DNA of 52,555 nucleotides. Origin: Clostridium celatum DSM 1785 (lineage in GTDB: Bacteria; Bacillota; Clostridia; Clostridiales; Clostridiaceae). The position numbers were made by a program, and so were the translations under genes. Below are positions 21,111-31,040 of this stretch, piece after piece (positions within the stretch are counted from its first letter, which is position 1; the number at the start of each line of letters is the position of its first letter). Under the pieces are notes generated by a model. The model saw only the letters and a program-made list of their open reading frames with translations. It was not told the origin of the DNA and searched no databases. Location of the stretch: NCBI RefSeq assembly GCF_000320405.1, contig NZ_KB291600.1:1-52555 (forward strand), in the 5' to 3' direction.

Positions 21111-22833
21111 TCATAACTTCCTCCTCTCCAAATTGTGATATTGCAATACTTCTATATATTTCTGAAGTTTTTAACAATTCTCTATGTGTTCCAATAGCAG
21201 ATATTTCTCCATCATCTAAAACTATTATCTTATCACAATCCATAACAGCAGAAATTCTTTGAGCTATAAGAAATACTGTAGAGTTTTGCATTCTTCTCTT
21301 TATAGCCTTTTGAAGTTTAGCTTCTGTTGCCATATCTAATGCACTACTTGAATCATCTAATATTAATATTTTAGGCTCCTTAATTAGAGTTCTCGCAATT
21401 GATACTCTTTGCTTTTGTCCTCCCGATAAATTTTTTCCTCTTTGTTCAACTATTCTATCGTAGCCTTCTTTAGCTGAGTTTATAAATTCAAAGGCTTGAG
21501 CATCTTTTGTTGCACTATGCATCATTTCCTTAGTAGCATCTTTTTTACCAAATCTTAGATTATCGTCGATAGTTCCTGAAAAAAGAATTGTATCTTGAAG
21601 CACAACGCCTATAATTTCTCTTAATTCATCTATTTTTAAGTTCCTAACATCTTCATTTCCAATGGTTATACTCCCCATTGTAGTATCATATAATCTTGGA
21701 ATAAGTGATACTAAAGAACTTTTTCCACTACCTGTAGCCCCTATTATTCCTATTTTTTCTCCTTCTTTGGCCTTAAATGATATTCCACTTAATACATAAT
21801 CACTATCTTTATTATACTTAAAGTAAACATCCTTAAATTCAATATCAAAATTATTTATTTCTTTTGAATCATCTTTATTAACAATAGAAGGTTCAATATC
21901 TAACACTTCATTAATTCTTGTTGCTGAAACCTTAGCCCTAGAGAAATTAATTATAATCATTACCATCATATTTAAAGATCCCATTATCTGAACTAAATAA
22001 TTAATAAAAGCCATTATTTTTCCTATTTCTAATGATCCAGTATTAACAAGATTTCCTCCAAACCATAATACTGCAACTACACTTAAATTCATTATTAAAG
22101 TTACAAGTGGCCAAAGAAGAACTGTTACACTTTGTGCTTCAATGCTTGTCTCCATTAATTCTTCATTGGAATTTTTAAATTTTTCTCTTATTTTACCTTC
22201 TATAGCAAAAGCTTTAACAACTCTAATTCCAAGTAAATTTTCTCTCATAACAAGATTTACATTATCAATCTTTTTTTGCATATCAGTAAAAAACGGAATT
22301 GATTTAGATGTAATAACTACTACTGATACTATTATTAATGGTATTATTACTAAAAAGATTATAGATAATTTACTACTTATAGAAAAAGCCATTATTACTC
22401 CACCTAAACAAATAAGTGGTGATCTTACCATCCCTCTAAGTGCCATCATAACCATATTTTGAACCTGAGTAACATCGTTTGTTAATCTAGTAATAAGAGA
22501 TGATGTTTTAAATTTATCTATCTCTAAAAAAGATAAACTTTGTATTTTATTAAATAATCCTTGTCTTAAATTTTTTCCCATAGTCATTGCTGCTATACTT
22601 GTAAATATTCCACATAATATCCCACCTAAAATACCAATAAAGGCTACAATTATCATTTTAAATCCGATATTTAAAACATATTGAATATCACCATTTGCAA
22701 CACCAATATCAATAATATCAGCCATTAATTTAGGTTGATTTAAATCCATAATAACTTCTATAAACATCATTAAAGGTGCAAGTATAGCATAAATAATTGA
22801 GCTACCCTTAATATATTTAAGTAGTTTTCCCAT
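21103..22833 (-). CDS. ABC exporter half-transporter, degenerate-site subunit
   Basis: Partner of the 606-residue subunit. Six membrane helices precede the ATPase domain with Walker A GATGSGKSS and a canonical signature LSGGQKQR. Walker B reads ILILDDSSSALD (Asp where the catalytic Glu should be) and the switch loop reads IAQRIS (Gln for His). These two changes mark the non-hydrolysing site of asymmetric exporters such as TM287/288. I favour the ATG at 22833 (MGKLLKYIKG), because AAGGAG lies about 12 nt upstream and earlier Met codons sit on or before it; the frame is open to 22854. It overlaps the end of the marR gene. Confidence 0.87.
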   Translation of the reverse strand: MGKLLKYIKGSSIIYAILAPLMMFIEVIMDLNQPKLMADIIDIGVANGDIQYVLNIGFKMIIVAFIGILGGILCGIFTSIAAMTMGKNLRQGLFNKIQSLSFLEIDKFKTSSLITRLTNDVTQVQNMVMMALRGMVRSPLICLGGVIMAFSISSKLSIIFLVIIPLIIVSVVVITSKSIPFFTDMQKKIDNVNLVMRENLLGIRVVKAFAIEGKIREKFKNSNEELMETSIEAQSVTVLLWPLVTLIMNLSVVAVLWFGGNLVNTGSLEIGKIMAFINYLVQIMGSLNMMVMIIINFSRAKVSATRINEVLDIEPSIVNKDDSKEINNFDIEFKDVYFKYNKDSDYVLSGISFKAKEGEKIGIIGATGSGKSSLVSLIPRLYDTTMGSITIGNEDVRNLKIDELREIIGVVLQDTILFSGTIDDNLRFGKKDATKEMMHSATKDAQAFEFINSAKEGYDRIVEQRGKNLSGGQKQRVSIARTLIKEPKILILDDSSSALDMATEAKLQKAIKRRMQNSTVFLIAQRISAVMDCDKIIVLDDGEISAIGTHRELLKTSEIYRSIAISQFGEEEVMNV

Positions 22834-23266
22834 TTGTAGCTTCATCTCCTTCATTTAAATTATTATACATTCTCTCAAAAAAGCTTTTTATAAGCTTCTT
22901 CTCTTCTTCACTAAAATTTTTAAAACATTTTTTTTCAATATTGTACATAGCCTTTTGTAACTTAAGCTGAGTAATTTTTCCCTTTTCAGTTAAATATACA
23001 TTAAGGATTCTTCTGTCATCAGCATTAGGCCTTCTTTCAACAAATCCAACACGTTCCATTGTTGCTAAAATACTTGTCACTGTAGCAGGCTCAATATTAC
23101 AATTTTGTGCTATATCTTTTTGTATACTTCCATTATTTTCTGCTAAATAATTTAATATCTTTGGTTGGCCTTTAGAAATTTCAAGCTTTCTGAACTCATT
23201 AAGGCACATCCTACGGTGTATTCCTTTAAACTTCATAAAACTTTTAAGTAATTCTCCTTCATTCAT
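22817..23266 (-). CDS. MarR-family transcriptional regulator
   Basis: A 149-residue winged-helix repressor with the usual MarR layout: N-terminal dimer helix, DNA-binding part (about residues 45-105: QKDIAQNCNIEPATVTSILATMERVGFVERR, with wing residues NADDRRILNVYLTEKG), then two C-terminal dimer helices. It is the first gene of the marR-ABC-ABC operon; its 3' end runs into the next gene. AAAGGAG lies 8 nt before the ATG. Palindromes at the promoter just upstream suggest autorepression relieved by a ligand that the exporter removes (inference from family practice). Confidence 0.9.
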   Translation of the reverse strand: MNEGELLKSFMKFKGIHRRMCLNEFRKLEISKGQPKILNYLAENNGSIQKDIAQNCNIEPATVTSILATMERVGFVERRPNADDRRILNVYLTEKGKITQLKLQKAMYNIEKKCFKNFSEEEKKLIKSFFERMYNNLNEGDEATNGKTT

Positions 23267-23288
23267 AAATCTATCTCCTTTTATTTTA

Positions 23289-23327
23289 ATTAGAATTCTA
23301 ATAGTTATATATCTAACTATTATTATA
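23289..23327 (-). promoter_or_regulatory. Promoter and palindromic operators of the marR-ABC operon
   Basis: A perfect 14-bp palindrome lies at 23289-23302 (ATTAGAATTCTAAT). Overlapping it is an inverted repeat at 23300-23321, AATAGTTA-6 nt-TAACTATT. A minus-strand TATAAT sits at 23327-23322, so both palindromes fall at or just after the transcription start, where a repressor would block. Confidence 0.6.
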
Positions 23328-23351
23328 TATTTAATTATTTCATAAAAACAA

Positions 23352-23431
23352 GAGGTTATATCAAAATTTTAATATATTAAAATAAATTTATTTCAATTTA
23401 TTTATTAATATTTCAATTTTAATACAACCTC
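23352..23431 (-). terminator. Terminator after the GH110 gene
   Basis: An extended imperfect hairpin (outer arms GAGGTT at 23352-23357 and AACCTC at 23426-23431, then AT-rich pairing) followed on the minus strand by TTGTTTTT. Confidence 0.6.
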
Positions 23432-23485
23432 ATTACTTTATGCTCTTACTTAAAAGATATTAAACTTCAATAATTAATATAATAA

Positions 23486-26400
23486 TTAATTATTAAATAT
23501 TTTTTCAGTAATAGTATCTAATTCATACTTACCTACAATACCATCACCATTCATATCATACTCTGCTTTCTCTTGGTTATAATATTTAGATGCTATTGCT
23601 AAGTCAGCTATAGTTACTTTACCATCTTTATTTAAATCTCCAATTAGCTTTTCTTCTAATGAAATACTTAAATTTACTTTTTCAGAAAGCTTTCCTTGTC
23701 TATTTTTAGCTGCAACTTCTATATTATATTCACTAGTTTTATCTAAGTTGTTTAATTGGTATTCAAAAGTATCTGCACTAACCTCATCTACAACTTTTCC
23801 ATTCTTAAATATAACATATCCAATAACACCATAATCCTCTTCTGGCTTTTCCCAAGTTATTGTTGCACTATTATCTGTTTTTTCTGTAGATTGTAAATTA
23901 CTTGGTGAATTTGGAGTAGTATCTTTTTCAAATACATTTAACTCTGATGCTGATGCAAATCCCCCCACACCTTGTATTGCTACTAATCTAACATGTGTAG
24001 CTGTTACTGCATCAAATTCTACTACCTTTTTAGTTGAATCTGAACTCCATGTTCCTTCAGATACAGTTTCAAAATTATCACCATCAGTACTTACTTGCAG
24101 TTCATATTGTGTAATAATTCCATTAGTTCCACCAGATTGTCTTGGTAAATATTCATATTTATCTATTAAATATTCTCCACCTAACTCTAATGTTATACTT
24201 TGTGGTAATACATCATTTGGTGAATATTTAGTATGCCATATAGTATTTATATTATCATCAATTGCAAAACTAGCTAATCCTTCTGTTCCCACATTAGGAT
24301 GTTCACTACTAGCTGTTACTTTCATTTGCTTTTTATCAATTTGTAAGCTTGAACTAACTCCTAAGTTTATTTTATATTCTTTTATAGTTCCATCTTCTGC
24401 TTGTATGCTTACATTTATTATAGTATTTTCACTTTCTATATAGAAAGATGCTTCTTCTTCATTAGATTTATATTCTTTTTCTTCTCCTTCTAATGAAATA
24501 GATACTTTAGCATTATTTTCAACAGCTTTTGCTTTTATTTTAGCTATATTCATTTCTGATGGTAAAACTGCTGAATAGCTATTTATATTAGGATCAAATT
24601 CTGGAGTTATTTCTATTCCCTCTACTTCAAGATTTTCTAATGCAGCATTACCTTCAAATTGTCTATTGACTAATATTCTATAGTAGTTTACTTTTGAGTA
24701 ATCCTCTGATGTTACTTTAACTATTATAGTATTTGTTCCTAGATTTAGTGGAATATCTGTATTTTCTCCTTCAAACTTTACATTTCCATTGAAAATTTCT
24801 ACTTTTGAGTTTTCACTATTCTTTATTGCTTCAACATTTATACTTTCTATATTTTTATCTACGTTATAAGAATAATTTAATTTATCTGAAACAAATCCAT
24901 CTAATAAAGCACCATTAACTTTTAATCCAGAAAGTGAAACATCATTACTTTCTCTTCTTATAACCGATAATCTATACATAGATTTTGATATTCCATCTTC
25001 AGCTATAGAATATACTTGAACCGAATTAATTCCTGTTGCTAATTTTATATCTCCATTAAATGAGTTTCCTTCTTTATTACTAATAACCTCTCCATTAACT
25101 AAAACTATTAGCTTGCTATTTGGTGATTTACTTTCTAAAGTAAGATTCATAGTATCACTGGTTGTTGAACCATTTGCAGTATAGAAATATCTATTTTCAC
25201 TAAATGCTGGCATTTCTTCAATTCCATTAACAATTATATTACTTAATTTAGATTCACTCTCTTTAAATCTATCTAATTTAATGCTATAAGTCTTAGTTTC
25301 TCCAGAATTAGAAATTAATTTAATAGAAATATTTTTACTTTCTCCACTAGCTATAGAAAGATCTGACTTTAAAGTTCCTACTCCTTCTGCTATCTTTTCA
25401 TCATCTGAATATATCTCTATTTTTGTATCTGATTCTATTGCTTCTAAATCAAAGTTAATATCTGCAATATCTGAATGTACTACCGCATTATAGCTTTCAA
25501 TATTGTTATTAAAGTCAAATAATAAAGCTGCCCCATTAATATCTAAGTTCCACAAACCAAATCCTTCACGAGCTACTTCTTGTCCAAAGCTTATTTCTTT
25601 ATCATTTACTTTAAATTCACTAAAAATAAACTCATGTGAAGCATTTGGATTTGCTGTTAAAAGCCCTACTTTTGCATCACTAGAAATACCACTATTACTT
25701 AATTCATCTCCAACTTGGATCCACTCATCACCATCTATTGAATAATATCCCTTAAATGAATCACTACTTCTTTCAAGCTTAAAGTAAATATCATTTCCAT
25801 CTATTTCTGCAACTTCTCTGCTTTCATTTGGTTGTCCTGCATTTTCTGTAACTATTTTAATACTTGGATTTCCATTATTATGCTTTCTTTGTATTGCTAC
25901 ATAATTATCATCATCACTATAAATTACAATTCCAGCTTCTTCATAACCTGATTGAGTTTTTCCACTCATCTTTGTAGTAACAGTATATTCATTTGAAGAT
26001 TCTACTATTTCTGATAGGAATATATTATTTGCTGAGTTTCCTGTAGCCCATAGTGAACCCCCACTTGTCATAATCTTAAGAGATTTATCACTTAATAATT
26101 CCCATTTATTATTATCCTCTCTTACTATTGACCACTTGTTAGAAAGCTCAAGATTAGCCTCCTCATCACCTTCATTTATATTTCCATTACCTGAAACATT
26201 AAATACAATACTATTAGATTCATATACACGAGTATCAGATATTACAAATGCCTTAATTTCTGCTTGTCCATTTCCAACAGCAGTTAATTCACCATCTTCA
26301 TTTATCTTTATTACGTTTTCATTACTACTATAATATTTAACATCACCTTGTCCACTTTTTTGGTTATTAGCATTAATTTTTAAATCATCACCAATTATAT

Positions 26401-28400
26401 TAATACTTTCAGTTGTATTACTCATATTAGATGTGTTTACTCTTAAGTTTAGTCCATTATCATATTTATTATCTTCAATAGTTATATTATTTGCACCTGA
26501 GAAAACAAACATTGGAGATGATAAGTTTTCCCCTTGCTTATCAACGGTTAAATCTAAAGTTTGTCCAACTTCTAACTCATTTGAGCTTGAAGATATTTGT
26601 ACTTGCGCATTACTATTATACCTATTTACAATATTATTTCTGAATATTAGATTTCCGACGCTCTTTCCATTTAATACAGTTGTATCTTTTATATTAAAGA
26701 TATTATCTTCAATAACTATATTATTATGGATAGGATTATTTTCATCAAATACTTGATTAGTAGGTCCAAAATAAATAACCGGTCCTTCTGATCTATCAAA
26801 AACATTATTTCTTATGGTAACATCATTTGTTGGTCCTGATTCATACCATTGATGTGCATCACTTGATATAAATATACTAGACATCCCCATTCCATCAAAG
26901 TAGTTATTTTCTATTAAAACAGGCTTTCTAGTTGTAACTAATATTCCTCTAGTAGGTGTTTCAATAAACTTATTATTTGTTATTTCAACCTCTGGAGTAT
27001 AAGTTATATTTTCAACAACATGAGTATTTCCTGCCACTATTTCATCTGGAATATCCTGATCTAAGGTTATAATTATATCTGTTAAACTTCCTTCAGAACT
27101 TGTTCCTGATGGTCCTTCTACATCAATAACCTTGGCATTCGAACCTTCTACAGCTAACATAGTCGTCTTTGTAAAGAATTCTACTTCATCACCAATATAA
27201 AATTGAGGGAATCCAGCAGTTTCATTATGCATATATCTTACTTTAACCTTATTAGTGGCTACCTTTTCTACAACTTCTAGATATGTTCCATGTATATTTA
27301 TAGGGTCATCATGAGGGTTAGAAAAACTACTATTAGTTATTTTTATTTTTCCCTTAGTCCCAGACATTTGTATAAAATCAGCAAATCCAGCAGTTACTCT
27401 ACCTGAACCTTCTCTTGCTTTGAAGTTCACTCCATCTATAGTTATATTTTCAGTGAATTGCCCTACAAATCCAAATCCATGTAAATATTGTACATCTACA
27501 TTCTTTACTTCTACATCTTTACTTTCCCAGAAGAATGCACCTGGAGTATCTCTTGTAGTTTCTCTCATCTGATATACTCTACCTAAATCTGCATACTCTT
27601 GAGATGAATTATACGTTACCTTTACTCTATTATCTTCTAATTGTTCAATATTAGTTATATTAGAAAATAAACTACCATTTCTTCTTGTTTCACCAGTATT
27701 AGCATCATAATGTTGCGTATAGTTAAATGCATTTCTACCAGTCCAATAATATTGACCAGTAATAGGGCTCTTTTCTCCATACCAGTTTATTCCATTATTG
27801 TTTATTTCATAATCATATGTTTCTGGGATATATAAAACTCTATAAGCACTTCCATTTTCTACTCCTGTCTCTTCTACAGTAACATCTACTACCTTAGGAT
27901 TAACATAATCAAATGAGAAGTTCTCAAATCTTACATTTTCAGATCTTATAGCTGCAAATGCTGTTTGAAATCCATGATATGAAAAATGTGATCCTCCCCC
28001 ATCAATAACCACATCATTCATATCTTCAACTAAAATACCAATATTTTTAATCTTGTAACTTTGCTTTGTTCCTACTGTATTAGAAACATATAATTCTCTT
28101 TTTTGGTGCATTTTCTGGATAAAATGTATATTCTCCTTGTGGAAAATATATTTTTTTAGGTCCTTCAATATCCTTAGCATACTCTAATGCCTTAGTAACA
28201 GCCTCTACTGAATCTACTTTTCCTGTTGGATCTGCACCAAATTCGGTTACATCAATAATAGTATAATTTTGTTCATCTGAATAGCTTGAAGCTTCCTTTT
28301 CTAAAGGATAAGCATTAGCTATTAAAGTATTAGCTACATTAGTCGTTGTTAAAGTTACAGCAACTAATGTAGCTAATAACTTTATTTTTTTACTACACAT
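23486..28400 (-). pseudogene. GH110-like alpha-galactosidase with dockerin; frameshifted in this sequence
   Basis: Read with one base removed, 28400-23486 encodes about 1637 residues. Modules: signal peptide (1 to about 30); a right-handed beta-helix starting VTEFGADPTGKVDS, which I assign to GH110 (blood-group-B type alpha-1,3-galactosidase), to about 580; an Ig-like domain (667-740); a DUF1349/LamG-like sandwich (750-937); four cadherin-like repeats (942-1347); CBM32 (1357-1487); fibronectin III (1492-1580); and a type-I dockerin with loops DLNKDGKVTIAD and DMNGDGIVGKYE (1584-1635). The break is at an A6 run (28099-28104). As written, NAPKKR is followed by IICF and a stop; with five A it reads NAPKRELYVSN, which continues the family sequence. 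AGGGGGA precedes the ATG. It could be assembly error, phase variation or real decay. Confidence 0.85.
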
Positions 28401-28443
28401 AAATTCTCCCCCTATTTAACCATAATATAATACGCTATGTATA

Positions 28444-28457
28444 TTTTAACGTTTACA
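28444..28457 (-). promoter_or_regulatory. Candidate catabolite-response element (cre) of the GH110 gene
   Basis: The minus strand reads TGTAAACGTTAAAA, matching 13 of 14 positions of the CcpA site TGWAANCGNTNWCA. It lies 44 bp before the GH110 start codon, a usual place for repression by preferred sugars. Confidence 0.5.
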
Positions 28458-28650
28458 TGGCTTATCTTATCATATTTGTTTATATATTATAATTCAGTCT
28501 TGTAAATATTATTTTTTACATAATTTATTTAAGAATTCATGAATATTCTACTTTTAAAAGGATAAAATAACAGAGTAACTTGATTGTAACTATAATTTAA
28601 AAATATATTTATTTTCAAAGTTAATAGTAATTTAAAGGAGGTATTTTATT

Positions 28651-28809
28651 ATGCGACATAATGGAAGTATTGAATGTACAGTTACTGAATGCAAATTTCA
28701 TTGTTCTGATGATAATTATTGCACTTTAAATCATATAAAAGTAGTAAGCCATACAAGTTGTGCAAGTAGTATTGAATGTACTGATTGCTCTAGCTTTGTT
28801 AAAAAATAA
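28651..28809 (+). CDS. Small Cys-rich DUF1540-type protein, 52 aa
   Basis: A 52-residue protein with seven Cys (9, 14, 18, 24, 37, 43, 46). The order IECTVTECKFH, NYCTLNHIKV and ECTDCSSF follows the DUF1540 pattern (C-x4-C, then C before an I-x-V strand, then a C near F). DUF1540 proteins are common in clostridia, often in several copies, and probably bind metal; the function is not known. It has a perfect AAAGGAGGT site 9 nt before the ATG. It stands alone between divergent genes and ends before the hairpin at 28872. Confidence 0.8.
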   Translation: MRHNGSIECTVTECKFHCSDDNYCTLNHIKVVSHTSCASSIECTDCSSFVKK

Positions 28810-28871
28810 CATTTTTGATAATGCGATATTATTTAATATATCTCATAAATTTTATTCAAGTACTAAGTATC

Positions 28872-28916
28872 AAATGGCAAGTAAAAAGTTATTTTAAAAC
28901 TTATTACTTGCCATTT
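28872..28916 (+). terminator. Terminator after the DUF1540 gene
   Basis: A perfect 13-bp outer stem (28872-28884 with 28904-28916) with an additional inner AAGTT/AACTT pairing. Its arm AAATGGCAA recurs in two other terminators of this window. Confidence 0.7.
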
Positions 28917-28949
28917 ATAATTATTATTTAAATTTAAGGAGTGAAACAA

Positions 28950-29615
28950 ATGAAAAAATTTACACAAAAACTTTGTTTACTATTAGCACTACTAACAATA
29001 TCATCACTACTTCTCTCTAATTTATTTGCATCAGCTAAATCTATTGAAAACCCTTATTCTCAATTTGTTGCTGATCCATATTATGAAGTTACATCTGATT
29101 ATCTTAATGGAATAAGAGATAAGCTTGTAAAACTTCCTGGTTCTGGTAGTGTTTGTATTGATTATTTATCAGAAGAAATATTATTACATAGAGCATTACT
29201 ATTTACTGCTCATAATATTCAAAGTTATTCAAATAATCCTGAACTAATAGATATTACAGATGAGATTATCGATAATTATACTGGTGAATTAAGAGAAATG
29301 AGAGAAGAACTTGCCAAACTAATAGATACTCTAAAAGATAAGGAACCATTAAAGGAAGATAGTGAGTATATTAAAGAATATAAACTAGTTATTGATAAAA
29401 TAGTAAAAGATTTAGCTCAAGTAAAATCTGCCGATAGTAATGAATTAACTTATATAAAGCAAGCAATTGCGCTTTTACAAGCATCACATGACATTGCTTT
29501 AATAGATAATAAATGTACTAAAAGTAAATTAGTTAAAGAAATATCTCAAAATACAGCTTCTAATACAGAAGCATATATTTCTAGATTAAAAACATTAGAA
29601 ACAGCTTTTAAATAA
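28950..29615 (+). CDS. Secreted helical protein, DUF305-like by pattern
   Basis: A 221-residue protein with a clear signal peptide (KKFTQKLCLLLALL..., cleavage near SAKS). The mature part is nearly all helix. The segment EEILLHRALLFTAHNIQSYS, followed by an ELREMREELAKLID stretch, recalls DUF305/ferritin-like four-helix bundles, with His and Met spaced across helices; I offer this only as a weak resemblance. I start at 28950, where AAGGAG lies 8 nt upstream; the GTG at 28941 overlaps that site. Single gene ending at a bidirectional terminator. Function unknown. Confidence 0.72.
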   Translation: MKKFTQKLCLLLALLTISSLLLSNLFASAKSIENPYSQFVADPYYEVTSDYLNGIRDKLVKLPGSGSVCIDYLSEEILLHRALLFTAHNIQSYSNNPELIDITDEIIDNYTGELREMREELAKLIDTLKDKEPLKEDSEYIKEYKLVIDKIVKDLAQVKSADSNELTYIKQAIALLQASHDIALIDNKCTKSKLVKEISQNTASNTEAYISRLKTLETAFK

Positions 29616-29618
29616 AAG

Positions 29619-29660
29619 TAAAGACACTATATACAAATAGTTCAGTATATAGTGTCTTTA
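29619..29660. terminator. Bidirectional terminator between convergent genes
   Basis: A perfect 16-bp stem (29619-29634 with 29645-29660), 10-nt loop, with A/T runs on both sides. It serves the secreted protein on the plus strand and the Gfo/Idh/MocA gene on the minus strand. Confidence 0.85.
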
Positions 29661-29667
29661 TTTTCAT

Positions 29668-30909
29668 TTAAAATACATCTAATTTAACAACCTTATTATT
29701 AATTCTAGACTCTTCTGCTGCAAATGCCATTAAGTGACTTTGAAGAGACCTTCTACCACTTGAAAGAGAATCATTTCCACCTTCTTCTAAAAGCTTAAAT
29801 AATTCATTCATTAATCCTCCATCTCCACCATTATGTCCGCTATCAGCTTGTTCAATCTTATATACTTTTACATTCTTCTCTTGTTTTAAGTTTGATCTAA
29901 ATGTAACAACTTCTATTTCATTCTTACCTTCATGACCTCTTATTTCCCCTTTAGTTCCCATAATTTTTATAGTTCTTGAAATTTCATCTGTAAACCCTGA
30001 TAAATTAAATGTTGCTGTAATACCATTTTGAAACTTAATAATTGTACTTTGATGATCACAAACATTATTATCGCATTCAAAAACACATTTTCCATATCTA
30101 TTTTCTGATAAGGCTTCTAAAACCCCTTCTCTTGTTTGAACATCACTAATTACTGTAGTAGGCCATTTTCCAATAACATCTAAATAAATTTTTCTTCCAT
30201 CAAAAGCACAATCACTAATGTTGCAATCTAAACATCTAGATGCAGCACCATTTGGTCTATTTTTACTATTGAAAAATATTAACTCCCCAAAAGAAGCTAT
30301 ACTTTCACAATTTGAATTAACAATCCAAGATAAAATATCTAAGTCATGACAGCTTTTTTGAAGAATTATAGGTGATGTTTCATCTGAATTTCTCCAGTTT
30401 CCTCTAACAAAGCTATGAGCCATATGAAATGCCCCTACATTTTCATTATGTTGAATAGTCACTATGTCTCCTATTTCTCCACTTTCTACTATTTCTTTAA
30501 GCTTCTTAAAGAAATTCGTATATCTAAGTACATGACAAACCATAAGTAATAATCCTTTTTCTTCAGCTTTATTAACCATATCTATACATTCATCCTTATT
30601 TACTGACATTGGCTTTTCAAGTAAGATATTATAACCTTTATCTAAAGCTTTCATAACTGGTTCATAATGTTGTCTGTCTAATGTTGCTATTATAACTACA
30701 TCAGCTAATTTTTCTCTTGAAAAAAAATCATCTAAATTATCAAAAACATTTTCTTTTAATATATTATGTTCAATAGCCATTTTTTCTCTTTTAAAGTCAT
30801 TCGGCTCAACTACAGCTACAACTTTTCCTAAATGACCGTTATTTTTTATAAATTCACCATATATATCTTGACCTCTTTGGCCAGCCCCTATTATTGCTAC
30901 AGTTTTCAT
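29668..30909 (-). CDS. Gfo/Idh/MocA-family NAD(P)-dependent oxidoreductase
   Basis: A 413-residue protein with an N-terminal Rossmann fold (VAIIGAGQRGQDIYGEF), the sugar-oxidoreductase Lys motif EKPMSVNKDEC and a C-terminal beta-sheet domain. The dyad-like QKSCHDLDILSW is in the right place. It also has a conserved Cys group (SRCLDCNISDCAF, later CVFECDNNVCDHQ) seen in one branch of the family, possibly for structural metal. It probably oxidises or epimerises a sugar or sugar acid. Some Gfo/Idh/MocA proteins (GH109 and relatives) are NAD-dependent glycosidases, which would suit the neighbours. I start at 30909: AAAGGGG is well spaced for it, while the frame is open to 30951. Confidence 0.82.
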   Translation of the reverse strand: MKTVAIIGAGQRGQDIYGEFIKNNGHLGKVVAVVEPNDFKREKMAIEHNILKENVFDNLDDFFSREKLADVVIIATLDRQHYEPVMKALDKGYNILLEKPMSVNKDECIDMVNKAEEKGLLLMVCHVLRYTNFFKKLKEIVESGEIGDIVTIQHNENVGAFHMAHSFVRGNWRNSDETSPIILQKSCHDLDILSWIVNSNCESIASFGELIFFNSKNRPNGAASRCLDCNISDCAFDGRKIYLDVIGKWPTTVISDVQTREGVLEALSENRYGKCVFECDNNVCDHQSTIIKFQNGITATFNLSGFTDEISRTIKIMGTKGEIRGHEGKNEIEVVTFRSNLKQEKNVKVYKIEQADSGHNGGDGGLMNELFKLLEEGGNDSLSSGRRSLQSHLMAFAAEESRINNKVVKLDVF

Positions 30910-30994
30910 AACATCCATCCCCTTTATACCTTTTATAGAATATTTTACCATATATTTTCTTTTTTTACATCTTTCTCTTCATTTTTTCAACAAA

Positions 30995-31025
30995 AAATCC
31001 TCTTAAAAAATTTTTAAGAGGATTT
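30995..31025 (-). terminator. Terminator after the PAP2 phosphatase
   Basis: A near-continuous palindrome AAATCCTCTTAAAAA / TTTTTAAGAGGATTT, giving about 12 usable base pairs, 16 bp beyond the phosphatase stop, with a T run on exit. Confidence 0.75.
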
Positions 31026-31040
31026 CTTATATTAAAATTT

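Noticed and set aside
28096..28106. Programmed -1 frameshift at A-AAA-AAG in the GH110 gene
   Set aside because: The heptamer is in the right phase for -1 slippage, but the downstream coding frame needs +1 (or -2), so a -1 shift gives the wrong protein.
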